Of a stretch of 32,996 bases of DNA, positions 23,609-32,996 are shown in pieces; positions within the stretch are counted from its first letter, which is position 1, and each line of letters begins with the position of its first letter. The stretch is from Minisyncoccota bacterium (GTDB lineage: Bacteria > Patescibacteriota > Minisyncoccia > Phycocordibacterales > UBA9973), in contig JARLIG010000002.1 in the NCBI GenBank assembly GCA_031291825.1, positions 1 to 32,996 on the forward strand, written 5' to 3'. The position numbers were made by a program, and so were the translations under genes. The notes beneath the pieces are model-generated. The model did not search any database. It worked only from the letters and a program-made list of their open reading frames with translations, and was not told the DNA's origin.

Positions 23609-25435
23609 TTACTGACTGTCAGTACGCATCATTTTTAGAAAAACGTCTTGGGAGATATTGACTCTACCACGTTCTTTCATTTTCTTTTTACCTTTTTTCT
23701 GCTTCTCGCGTAGTTTCATTTTTCGCGTAATATCGCCGCCATACATATGCTGGGTAACATCTTTTTTCATTCCAGACTTAGTGCGAGAAGAAATAATACG
23801 TCCTAAAGCTTGACCTTGAATTTTCAAAGTAAACATCTGACGAGGCAATAAGCTGTCTAATTTTATCACGGCTTTTTCGGCTTCAACCTCAGCTCGTTTT
23901 TTAGAAATGACCCTAGAGAATGCTGGCACTACTTCATCGGCCACGAGCAAATCCAGCCTTGTGACAAATGCTTCGCGCATCTCACCGATTTCATAAGAAA
24001 TAGAAGCATAGCCAGAAGAAGTGCTTTTTAATTCATCAAAGAAATTACGCATTAACTCACGCAAGGGCATTTTGACGGAAATTGTAGAACGATTATCACC
24101 AAAATTTTCAGTATCACCCACTTCCCCTTCGTGGTCAAACAATAGTTGCATAATATTGCCGACATATTGAACTGGAGTAATAATTTTCAAATTCACCCAA
24201 GGTTCAAAAACATTCTCAATCAGTCCATCGTCTGGAAAAAAATAAGGAGAGTAAACTTTTATTTTTTTACCAGCTTGCCCTGAACCAACTGAAGGGTTCT
24301 TAAGAATCACTTCATAAGTAATAGACGGTGTCGTGATAACCAGCTCTAAATTAAATTCTCGCTTCAATCTTTCGGTAATAATCTCCAAGTGAAGCATTCC
24401 CAAAAATCCGCAGCGAAATCCTCTACCGAGCGAACCGCTGGATTCTTCTTCATAAGAAAAAGCTGAATCGGAAAGTTTTAGTTTTCCCAAAGAAAGTTTC
24501 AACTCCGCAAAGTCGTCTGCGTTTTCTGGAAAAACAGAAGCCCAAACGACTGGCAACGGTTGCATGTATCCTTCGAAGGCTGGCAGTGGATTCTTGAACA
24601 TCGTAATCGTGTCACCGACAGAAGCGATACCAGGCTTTTTTATTCCAGTCACAATATAGCCAGTGTCTCCGGGAGAAAGAAAATCTCTAGGAGTTTCTTC
24701 CGGAGAAAAAGTGCCAACTTCGAGTGCAATAAATTTTTCACCAGAAACGGCAAACAAAAGATTGTCACCTTTGGCTACCTTACCATCAAAAACTCGCACA
24801 AAAACTATCACTCCACGATGATTGGAATATTTAAAATCAAAAACTAAGGCGCGCAAATCACTTTCTCCTTTATAGGTTTCCGTCGGAGCTGGAATGCGTT
24901 TGATAACTTCTTGTAAAAGACTTTCGACTCCCTCACCAGTTCGCCCAGAAACCAAAATTATTTCTTCTTGTTTACAATTTAAAAGCTTTACGACTTCTTC
25001 TTGAATTTCTGAGACTCTAGCTAAAGGAGAATCAATCTTAGAAAGCACTGGAATAATTTTTAGGCCTCCTGCGCGCGCCATAGCTAAGGTCGTCAGCGTT
25101 TGCGCCTGTACGCCTTGGGTTGAATCCACTAGTAAGATGGAACCCTCTACAGCCTTTAAGGCGCGCGAAACTTCATAGGAAAAGTCGATATGTCCTGGGG
25201 TGTCAATTAAGTTTAAAATAAAATTCTGACCTTCATACTTGTATTCCATACGAACGGGCTGCATCTTAATCGTGATTCCCCGCTCACGTTCAATATCCAT
25301 CGAGTCCAACACTTGGTCACGCATCTTACGAGTCTCAATCGTGTGAGTAATTTCAAGCATTCTATCTGCCAAAGTACTTTTACCGTGGTCAATGTGGGCT
25401 ATGATTGAAAAATTTCTAATGTGTTTTAAATCCAT
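23609..25435 (-). CDS. lepA: Elongation factor 4 (LepA)
   Basis: NFSIIAHIDHGKSTLADRML, DSMDIERERGITIK, DTPGHIDFSYEVSR, C-terminal YGGDITRKMKLREKQKKGKKKMK. Confidence 0.97.
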   Translation of the reverse strand: MDLKHIRNFSIIAHIDHGKSTLADRMLEITHTIETRKMRDQVLDSMDIERERGITIKMQPVRMEYKYEGQNFILNLIDTPGHIDFSYEVSRALKAVEGSILLVDSTQGVQAQTLTTLAMARAGGLKIIPVLSKIDSPLARVSEIQEEVVKLLNCKQEEIILVSGRTGEGVESLLQEVIKRIPAPTETYKGESDLRALVFDFKYSNHRGVIVFVRVFDGKVAKGDNLLFAVSGEKFIALEVGTFSPEETPRDFLSPGDTGYIVTGIKKPGIASVGDTITMFKNPLPAFEGYMQPLPVVWASVFPENADDFAELKLSLGKLKLSDSAFSYEEESSGSLGRGFRCGFLGMLHLEIITERLKREFNLELVITTPSITYEVILKNPSVGSGQAGKKIKVYSPYFFPDDGLIENVFEPWVNLKIITPVQYVGNIMQLLFDHEGEVGDTENFGDNRSTISVKMPLRELMRNFFDELKSTSSGYASISYEIGEMREAFVTRLDLLVADEVVPAFSRVISKKRAEVEAEKAVIKLDSLLPRQMFTLKIQGQALGRIISSRTKSGMKKDVTQHMYGGDITRKMKLREKQKKGKKKMKERGRVNISQDVFLKMMRTDSQ

Positions 25436-25441
25436 AAAATA

Positions 25442-27202
25442 TTATTCTAAAAATCCACCAGTCTGATGATTCCACAAACTTGCATACATACCCTTTTTTT
25501 CTAAAAGTTCTTTGTGATTTCCTTCTTCCACAATAATCCCCTTATCCAAAACAACAATTCTATCCATCTTTTGAATAGTGGAAAGTCTATGAGCTATCAC
25601 GATAGTGGTCTTGCCTTTCATCAACTCGGTAAAAGCATCCTGAATATAATGTTCACTAATACTATCAAGAGAACTCGTAGCCTCATCGAGCATAAGTATT
25701 GGAGAATCTTTCAACATTGCGCGAGCAATCGCTACTCTTTGTCTTTCCCCGCCCGAGAGTTTTATCCCACGCTCGCCGACCAAGGTATCATAACCTTGTG
25801 GTAATTTTGAGATAAATTCATCAGCGTGAGCTTTTTTAGCAACTTCAAAAATTTCCGCTTTCGTTGCATTCGGCTTACTATATGAAATATTTTCCCTTAT
25901 TGTCCTGTGAAATAATATTGACTCTTGCGGAACATAGGAGATTACCGAACGTAAAGTGTTTTGAGTCACATTTTTTATGTCTTGACCATCAATCAATATA
26001 CTGCCGTTGGTTATATCAGAAAAACGAAGAAGTAGCTTGGTAATAGTTGTTTTACCAGCGCCAGAATATCCCACTAATCCAATACGTTCTCCAGAATTAA
26101 TTTTTAAATTAAAATTTTTCAACACGGAAACTCCATTTTTATAATCAAAAGAAACATTCTGAAACAGAATATTTCCTTCGGACATTTTTGAAATCTCTGG
26201 TTCTTTTGGATCTAAAATATCAATAGGTGTATCAAAAATATCAACGACTTCTTGCATGTCGGTCATTGCTTTCATTGCTCTAGTAAATGACCTGCCTAGA
26301 TTCCATAAAATATCAAATAAACTAAACATATAACTTTGAATTAAAACAAACATTCCGATTGATATCTTTCCCATGTACCAAAAATGGATGTCTAGAAAAA
26401 GCACAAAAATCTGCAATACGGCAATCATTACGCCTTGCAGAAGATTTTGTAAATTACCAAAATACCAAGCTCTCCTCCTTTTTATTTCTTCGTCGGTGGT
26501 AATTGATTCAAAATTTTTCTCTTCTTTCTCATCACTACTAAATATCTTAACGTTTAAAATATTAGAAACAACATCAGCAAACCGACCAGTAACTAGTGAA
26601 TCAGCTGCAGCCTCTGTCGCATCATATAACATTTTTCTTCTGACAAATAAAACTGTCATAAAGACATACAACATAGACCATCCTAAAAATATCCATGCAA
26701 GAATGGGAATTTTTATAAACAAAACAATTAAAATACCAAGGAGAATTACAAAAGAAAACCAGATTTGAAAACTTATAATATCTGCAAGTGTTTCAAACTG
26801 TTTTGAAAAACGCCTAGATTTGGCAATCAAGCTTCCGGAAAAATTATTAGAAAAAAAACGATAGGAGTGCTCTAGCAACCTTTCAAAAGTAAAATCGTAA
26901 AGCTCTTTCATAATTTTACTTTCAAAAAAAGAAACTGCATAATCCCCCGCTCGATATCCAGCAATCTGCACTACCACGATAGCTGAAACCACCACGAATA
27001 AATACATCACTTTATTTAAAATGATATATCTGGCCAAACCAGAAGAGAATAAATCTATAATTGATTTAAAAACTAAAGGCTTGAGGATGTTGTCAAAAAC
27101 TGCCCCTACAGCATAAGCAAACAACATTAAGCTAAAAGATAGCCAATGTTTTTTAATATGCGGCCACAAATAATGAAAAATTCTTGAAAAACTAACTTTC
27201 AT
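25442..27202 (-). CDS. ABC transporter, fused permease and ATP-binding protein
   Basis: Six-TM N-terminal region; Walker A GYSGAGKTT, signature LSGGERQRVAIARAML, Walker B ILMLDEATSSLD, H-loop IAHRLST. Confidence 0.94.
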   Translation of the reverse strand: MKVSFSRIFHYLWPHIKKHWLSFSLMLFAYAVGAVFDNILKPLVFKSIIDLFSSGLARYIILNKVMYLFVVVSAIVVVQIAGYRAGDYAVSFFESKIMKELYDFTFERLLEHSYRFFSNNFSGSLIAKSRRFSKQFETLADIISFQIWFSFVILLGILIVLFIKIPILAWIFLGWSMLYVFMTVLFVRRKMLYDATEAAADSLVTGRFADVVSNILNVKIFSSDEKEEKNFESITTDEEIKRRRAWYFGNLQNLLQGVMIAVLQIFVLFLDIHFWYMGKISIGMFVLIQSYMFSLFDILWNLGRSFTRAMKAMTDMQEVVDIFDTPIDILDPKEPEISKMSEGNILFQNVSFDYKNGVSVLKNFNLKINSGERIGLVGYSGAGKTTITKLLLRFSDITNGSILIDGQDIKNVTQNTLRSVISYVPQESILFHRTIRENISYSKPNATKAEIFEVAKKAHADEFISKLPQGYDTLVGERGIKLSGGERQRVAIARAMLKDSPILMLDEATSSLDSISEHYIQDAFTELMKGKTTIVIAHRLSTIQKMDRIVVLDKGIIVEEGNHKELLEKKGMYASLWNHQTGGFLE

Positions 27203-27232
27203 AGAAACACTATAACAGAAAATAGTCAGATT

Positions 27233-28912
27233 TTAAAGCTCTTCTTGGATTGGAGCAACAATTTTAGCTTTCCAAAATTTACTAGCCAGAGTTTCCATCA
27301 AATCTTTCAATTCTTGATTCTTGAGTAAATATAAGACGACGACAGCCGCTAATATACCTAGGGTTCCAGAAATTAAAGATTGCATAAAGATACCTATAAA
27401 TCTGGTTGTGTCAAAGACAGAAGAAAGAGCATTCAAACTAAGAAAAGTAACTAAACCTAGAAAAAATGACGCGCCTAAACTTTGAAAAAAAGTCTTGGCA
27501 ATATATGGCTCACCGGGCATAAAATCTATCTTGACGAAAATCCAATGTAGAATAAAATTCAGGGTCGTGCCGGCAGAATAAGCAAGTGGCAACATCAAAA
27601 CCTCCGTTCCGGGAATATCATTAACTTTTAGAAGTGATTCTATAAAGTAACGAAACATTGAAACATTTTCAAATATTTTCATAAATGCAAAAGCAAGAAT
27701 AATAATCAAAACGGAACAAATAAAATTTAGTATCAAAGGACGCGTAGTCTCTCCTTTGGCGTAATAAGCTCGAGAGACAAGCGAAATCATTCCTTGACCT
27801 AAAACAGAAACAGAAAAAATTGCCAAACAAGCGGCTGCTAGACGAGTATCATTCCAAGAAAAATAACCCGTACCGAGCACAACACGTACGATTTGGGCTC
27901 GTAAAACAATAAAAAGAAAGGTAGCAGGTATGGACCAAAATACTATCGCTCTAGAGGCAGAAGTTAGGTGTTGTTTAAAGTGGTCATTTCTCCCTTCAGA
28001 AACAGAACGAGCCATTGTCGGAAAAGCTGCCACTGCATAAGAAACACCGACAATTGCCGCAGGAACAGATTGCAAATTAAAAGAGAAATTAAAAATTGAA
28101 ATCGAACCAGCAGCTAAAAATGAAGCAAAAGAAGTCATGCCTATTTCTGCCACATTGTTAAAGGCAAGCCCTAGGGTTCTTGGCAATGAAGTCAAAGCTA
28201 CTTTTCCTATCTCTTTAAAATTAATAGAGAAAGAAAATCTAGGAGTAAAACCACAGTAATGTGAGGCCACCGCTTGTATTCCAAAATGCGCCAAAGCTCC
28301 CAGGATAACACCATAAACTAAACCAGAAATACCAAAGATGGGATAAAAAAATACTGCTCCAATAATAATACCGACATTGTAAAAAATTGGGCTCAACGAG
28401 AAAACAAAAAATCTATGGAAAAGTTGAGTGATTGTCCCAAAAAGATTTGAAAGACCAAGTAAAATTGGAGAAAGCAACATTATTCTGGCAAGTAAAACTA
28501 CTTTTGCTTGATAAAATGGAGTGAAGCCTGGAGCAATAAAAAATACCAAATGTGGCATCAATAAAAAAAGTATTAATGCCACCACCACCATCCCACCAAA
28601 AAATACAGTAAAGACATCGCCGAGAAATTTTTCTGCTTCCTTGGTCACTTTACCATGAGACATTTTGGCCGAAATAAAAGGAATCAGGACAGTGATGGAA
28701 GCAAGAGAAGCAATACAGACAAAGATAAGGTCTGGCACACGAAAGGCCGCATAATAAGCATCCAGTTGCGGTGAAGGACCGATAAAATGCGCAATAGACC
28801 TATCACGAAAAAGAGCTAAAATCTGGGAAAGTAAAGTAAGACAACCCAAAAGAAGTGCCGCCTGATTCACGCTTCCAGACTCCTTGTTAAAAATTCTAAA
28901 AATCTTATCCAT
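27233..28912 (-). CDS. murJ: Lipid II flippase MurJ/MviN family
   Basis: Polytopic; LTLLSQILALFRDRSIAHFIG, RVPDLIF, YNVGIIIGA, RAYYAKGETTRPLI. Confidence 0.9.
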   Translation of the reverse strand: MDKIFRIFNKESGSVNQAALLLGCLTLLSQILALFRDRSIAHFIGPSPQLDAYYAAFRVPDLIFVCIASLASITVLIPFISAKMSHGKVTKEAEKFLGDVFTVFFGGMVVVALILFLLMPHLVFFIAPGFTPFYQAKVVLLARIMLLSPILLGLSNLFGTITQLFHRFFVFSLSPIFYNVGIIIGAVFFYPIFGISGLVYGVILGALAHFGIQAVASHYCGFTPRFSFSINFKEIGKVALTSLPRTLGLAFNNVAEIGMTSFASFLAAGSISIFNFSFNLQSVPAAIVGVSYAVAAFPTMARSVSEGRNDHFKQHLTSASRAIVFWSIPATFLFIVLRAQIVRVVLGTGYFSWNDTRLAAACLAIFSVSVLGQGMISLVSRAYYAKGETTRPLILNFICSVLIIILAFAFMKIFENVSMFRYFIESLLKVNDIPGTEVLMLPLAYSAGTTLNFILHWIFVKIDFMPGEPYIAKTFFQSLGASFFLGLVTFLSLNALSSVFDTTRFIGIFMQSLISGTLGILAAVVVLYLLKNQELKDLMETLASKFWKAKIVAPIQEEL

Positions 28913-29006
28913 CTCCGTGCAAAATTAATTAATAAACTTGGCGTAATAAACTATCAAATAATATCATATTATTGTGAATTTTGTACGGAGACACTATGTT
29001 ATCTAT

Positions 29007-31160
29007 TTATTTTTTAGTCTTACTAGCAGAAGAAGGAGTGGTAGAAGTGGAAGTAGTTTGAGTTGTGGCTGGTGATGTTGAAGACACAGGGTTGTTTAAT
29101 GAATTTACATATTGTATCAAGTTGCTATCAGAAGGAGACAAGGCAAGAGCGGATTGCGCATAAGAAAGCGCCTGGCTATTGTTTCCTTGACTCTTAGCAA
29201 TTTGCGAAAGAGTAACCAAGGCATCAACATAATCTGGCTTAAGAGTTAGTGCTTGATTAGCATAAGTTTGAGCACCCGAGACATCTCCATTAATGAAAGA
29301 AACACCAGCAAGAGAAAGTTCAAGACCTGGATTTAACGGGTTTAAGCTAGAAGCAGTTTGATAAGCCTTGATAGCACTATCATAAGCATCCTTTCCACTA
29401 AGACTTCCTGCTGTTTGATAGACAGAACCGAGCAACTGATAGTTCAAGTAGTTTTGAGGGTCATATTGAATAGCCAACTGTGTACCATTGACAGCGTTAG
29501 TAAAGGCGGTTTGTATATTTGTCTTATCTGAGTCTGACAAGTTAGAACCTTTATTCGCGATAATACTTAGTTTTACAAGCTGTATTTGTGAATAAGTGCG
29601 TAAATATAAATCATTTGAGTATAAGGACAAAGCCGTAACGATAGAATTCTCAGCAACGGGTTCAGTTTGAGCATTAATTGCTTTGTTGAAATATGACACA
29701 GAAACAAAACGTTCTATGTAGGTAAATGCAGTAGAGACCGAAAGCACGACAAGAAGAATAATCACTAAAATAGAGAAGAAACTTTTTCTGTGGTCATTTA
29801 AAAAGGACATTGATACTTCCTTGTTTGAACTAGACGTGACTAGCCCAATGAATATCCCCGTGAAAGCAAAAGAAATTAAGAATATAACTGCGCCAGTAAA
29901 ATAAAAGAATGAGGAAATAAACAAGTATAGAGATAACACAAAGAATGCCATCATTTCCCAGTTAGTCTCATTTTTTATACTGGAAAAAACTGACTTCACT
30001 CCCATTATTAAAAAAAGAACAAAGAAAAGAATCCAAGACAAGGCACCTAGTAAGCCAATAGTCGAAACAAAAGTAGTCCATAATCCAGAACCTGAGTTAA
30101 ATGAAGTATCCCAAAATTGAGTATTGTTTACAACGGCCGGTTTATACATTGACCAAGCTTCTCCAAATCTATTTGGACCAAGACCTAGCACAGGATGCTT
30201 AAGAAGTACTCCTTTGGTAATAGACATTGTAGCTCCAAAAGAAGGGCCAACTTCCGTATTGGAAATATTGAGATGATTTGGTATAAAACTTCCAACAAAT
30301 GGACCTGAGATAAAGAAAAGCAAAGCTATAATCATCACCACAAAGGAGGTAAGAGGAAAATTCTTTTTTCTTTTTTCAGAATCTTCTCCTTCCCCTCGGT
30401 GAATGGAAACTTTATAAACAAAAATAATCAAACTAGAAATTCCGAGAAGTATCCAAACTAGTGTGAAGTTTACAGAAGCTGCCAATAAAATTGACAGTAA
30501 AATGAAGATTTGAAGAAATACTTTTTCTACTTTAGAAATAGGGAAAAATTCAACAACTAAAAGAAACATCAGTCCAGAAAAACCAGCAAATAATCCAAGT
30601 GCGTTCCATGAACCCAAAATGTTTCCAGTCTTATCAGCTAAGATGCCCAACGAAAATACTTTATCAAGGACAAAAGCAAGCTTTGAGGTAGAACCAAAAA
30701 TTGGAAGAATAAATAAACGAAAACCTTGGAAAAGCAGAACAAAAGCTGATGCTAATATTGAACCAAGTAAAACCATTTTTGCATGTTTCGGTGTGCGGAA
30801 AACAACAGCTGACATAAACAGCAGAATAAAGCTTGCAAAAATAAACCAAAAACTTCCGACGTCAAACATGGAACCAAATAAAGATGATTCACGACTTACA
30901 GAAAAAAGAGCCGACAAAAAAGTAATAAGGACAACAATAGCGCCAGCACCTATTAAACGAGATTTAGGAAAAACTATCTTACCGTCAACAAATCTGGCTA
31001 TCGCCCAAAAAATGATACAAGCAGTAAGCCCAGTGACAAGAAGCAAGCCCTTTGAAGCCTCAACGGGAAAATTGGTAAAGGGTAAACAAAAAATTGGTAA
31101 TAGAATTATTACTAAAAAAAGTGATAAAAATGAAAGTCTATCAAATATATTTGTACGCAT
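29007..31160 (-). CDS. O-antigen ligase/Wzy-type membrane protein with C-terminal TPR repeats
   Basis: Multi-TM N-terminus with HPVLGLGPNRFGEAW; C-terminal TPR (AIKAYQTASSLNPLNPGLELSLAGVSFINGDVSGAQTYANQALTLKPDY); start MRTN at 31160 preferred. Confidence 0.85.
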   Translation of the reverse strand: MRTNIFDRLSFLSLFLVIILLPIFCLPFTNFPVEASKGLLLVTGLTACIIFWAIARFVDGKIVFPKSRLIGAGAIVVLITFLSALFSVSRESSLFGSMFDVGSFWFIFASFILLFMSAVVFRTPKHAKMVLLGSILASAFVLLFQGFRLFILPIFGSTSKLAFVLDKVFSLGILADKTGNILGSWNALGLFAGFSGLMFLLVVEFFPISKVEKVFLQIFILLSILLAASVNFTLVWILLGISSLIIFVYKVSIHRGEGEDSEKRKKNFPLTSFVVMIIALLFFISGPFVGSFIPNHLNISNTEVGPSFGATMSITKGVLLKHPVLGLGPNRFGEAWSMYKPAVVNNTQFWDTSFNSGSGLWTTFVSTIGLLGALSWILFFVLFLIMGVKSVFSSIKNETNWEMMAFFVLSLYLFISSFFYFTGAVIFLISFAFTGIFIGLVTSSSNKEVSMSFLNDHRKSFFSILVIILLVVLSVSTAFTYIERFVSVSYFNKAINAQTEPVAENSIVTALSLYSNDLYLRTYSQIQLVKLSIIANKGSNLSDSDKTNIQTAFTNAVNGTQLAIQYDPQNYLNYQLLGSVYQTAGSLSGKDAYDSAIKAYQTASSLNPLNPGLELSLAGVSFINGDVSGAQTYANQALTLKPDYVDALVTLSQIAKSQGNNSQALSYAQSALALSPSDSNLIQYVNSLNNPVSSTSPATTQTTSTSTTPSSASKTKK

Positions 31161-31205
31161 GCAACACATTATACTATATACTCTTTACGATACGCAACCA
31201 AAGAC

Positions 31206-32996
31206 TTATAAAACTATGTTAATAAGTCTATTTTTAACGTAGATAATTTTCTTTATCTCTGCTCCAAGTAGATATTTCAAGATGTTTTCATTTTCTATTG
31301 CTTGTTTTTTAATTTTTTCTTCAGCTTCATTTAAAAAAACCATCATCTCTGCTCGAACCCTCCCATTTATTTGTATTACGATTTTGATTTCTTCATCTTC
31401 CATTAAACTTTCATCTGACTTAGGCCAGCCAGAAAGACTAATGGATTTCTTTTCATCTAAAGCATTCCAAAGTTCTTCTGTCACGTGCGGAGCAAATGGC
31501 GAAAGAATTTGCAGGAATTTTTTATAATCTTCTTTTGAGATATATTCTGCCTTATCCATCTCTGTCACTAGTATCATCATCGAAGAAATCGCTGTATTGA
31601 AACGCATTTCTTCAATATCTTCAGAAACTTTTTTAATGGTCTTGTTAAGCAATTTCGCTAAAGAATAATTCTTGGACTTTCCTCCAGCCTCTGGCTGGAA
31701 CCTTCCGTCTGCAGAATTACTCTTTAGCTTCATTGAAGAATTCTTCGGTTTCAAAACTTTCTCCCCTATCCGCCAAACTTTTTCAATAAATCTTCGAGAG
31801 CCAATAATACTTTCCGTAGACCAAGCCACCGATTGATTAAATGGACCCATAAACATTTCGTAAACACGCAAAGTGTCTGCGCCGTAAGTTTTTACAATAT
31901 CGTCTGGATTGATGACATTGCCGAGTGATTTAGACATTTTTACTCCCCCTTCGCCTAAAATCATTCCGTGGGAAGTTCGTTTCTTGTAAGGTTCACTAGT
32001 CGGCACAAGTTTCAAATCATATAAAAATTTATGCCAGAAACGAGAATACAAAAGGTGCAACGTGGTGTGTTCGTTTCCACCGTTATACCAATCTACTGGT
32101 GTCCAATATTTTAAATTCTTCTTACTGGCAAAAGCTGTTTTATTTTTTGGGTCAGTGTAACGCAAATAATACCAACTAGAGCCAGCCCAGTTTGGCATCG
32201 TATCAGTTTCCCTTTTAGCCGGCCCTTTACATTTTGGACATTTGGTATCAACCCAAGCCTTGATATTAGCGAGTGGAGATTCTCCGCTGTCCGTCGGCTG
32301 ATAGTTTTTTACTTTCGGAAGTTCTATTGGCAAATCTTTTTCTGGCACTGGAACAATTCCACATTTACCGCAATGCACGACTGGTATCGGCTCTCCCCAA
32401 TAACGCTGACGTGAAAAAACCCAATCACGAAGTTTGAATTTAGTAATCTTTTTTCCAAAATCTTCAAAACCTGCTTTTTTATAATTCTCAACAATTGGCA
32501 ATTTAAATTTTTCAGCAAATTCTAGATCGCGCTTATCATCAGCTGGCACCGCCATAATTGCTCCTGTGCCATAAGTCGCCAGCACATAGTCCGCGATCCA
32601 AACAGGAATTTCCTCTTTGGTTGCTGGATTGATAGCTTTTACGCCTTTCAACTCCACACCAGTTTTTGTTTTATCTTCGGCTGTGCGTTCAATGTCTGTT
32701 TTATTTTTTACTTCTTTGATATATTTTTCAACTTCATTCCAATTTGTAATTTGTAATTTTAACTCTGCAACTAATTTATGTTCTGGCGCCAGCACCAAAT
32801 ATGTCGCTCCAAAAATAGTATCTGGACGAGTGGTAAAAACCTTGATCGTTGCCGAGCCTGTATGCTTTCCCCCAGACGTGGGGCGGGGGGGGGGGGGGCG
32901 CCGGCCCCCCCCGGGGGGTTGGAACACGCTGTGATGTCCCTGATCATTCCACTTACAAAATAATTTAGGCCCGCTTTTAATTTGGCCAAAATACAC
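31206..32996 (-). CDS. leuS: Leucyl-tRNA synthetase, C-terminal part (runs off window; sequence beyond about 32870 is suspect)
   Basis: IKVFTTRPDTIFGATYLVLAPEH, FKLRDWVFSRQRYWGEPIP, KMSKSLGNVINPDDIV, LSGWPKSDE. Confidence 0.92.
   Translation of the reverse strand: MYFGQIKSGPKLFCKWNDQGHHSVFQPPGGGRRPPPPRPTSGGKHTGSATIKVFTTRPDTIFGATYLVLAPEHKLVAELKLQITNWNEVEKYIKEVKNKTDIERTAEDKTKTGVELKGVKAINPATKEEIPVWIADYVLATYGTGAIMAVPADDKRDLEFAEKFKLPIVENYKKAGFEDFGKKITKFKLRDWVFSRQRYWGEPIPVVHCGKCGIVPVPEKDLPIELPKVKNYQPTDSGESPLANIKAWVDTKCPKCKGPAKRETDTMPNWAGSSWYYLRYTDPKNKTAFASKKNLKYWTPVDWYNGGNEHTTLHLLYSRFWHKFLYDLKLVPTSEPYKKRTSHGMILGEGGVKMSKSLGNVINPDDIVKTYGADTLRVYEMFMGPFNQSVAWSTESIIGSRRFIEKVWRIGEKVLKPKNSSMKLKSNSADGRFQPEAGGKSKNYSLAKLLNKTIKKVSEDIEEMRFNTAISSMMILVTEMDKAEYISKEDYKKFLQILSPFAPHVTEELWNALDEKKSISLSGWPKSDESLMEDEEIKIVIQINGRVRAEMMVFLNEAEEKIKKQAIENENILKYLLGAEIKKIIYVKNRLINIVL

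Noticed and set aside
1-32996. CRISPR array, transposase, retron/DGR or restriction system
   Set aside because: No regularly spaced direct repeats, no RT/Cas/transposase motifs and no TR/VR-like pair were seen on reading.
1-32996. UGA recoding (seen in some CPR lineages)
   Set aside because: Conserved proteins read through with the standard code; no conserved gene appeared interrupted by in-frame TGA.

Overview
The window is gene-dense, AT-rich bacterial chromosome. Its character (small single-domain housekeeping genes, CCA-less tRNAs, secreted proteins with an 'NCxPxDPDCTV' motif) suggests Patescibacteria/CPR (Parcubacteria-like); that placement is inference. Recognisable content: thioredoxin-reductase-like C-terminus, class A beta-lactamase-fold serine hydrolase, family-4 uracil-DNA glycosylase, nucleotidyltransferase, Glu/Leu dehydrogenase, TsaD, ValS, PrsW-like protease, Hsp20, GGDEF protein, glutaredoxin, PEP synthase, enolase, dihydroorotate dehydrogenase, two large secreted proteins, glycerate kinase, D-2-hydroxyacid dehydrogenase, FtsB/DivIC-like protein, LepA, ABC exporter, MurJ, O-antigen-ligase/TPR protein and partial LeuS. 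There are six tRNAs: Ser-CGA, Glu-UUC, Val-GAC, Phe-GAA, Arg-CCU and Gly-CCC. No CRISPR array, transposase or classical defence system is visible. The most interesting signal is a set of small palindromic or interspersed elements. One family (core CCAGACGTTGGACGTCTGG) occurs as two exact 31-nt inverted copies between genes and as an 87-nt (29-codon) nested palindrome in frame inside glycerate kinase. Other families appear to be in frame inside TsaD, LepA and LeuS, and one interrupts a duplicated tRNA-Val 3' end. In addition, all six tRNA genes have 'CA' directly after the discriminator base (N-CA, not N-CCA), and two carry G instead of the near-universal U at T-loop position 55.
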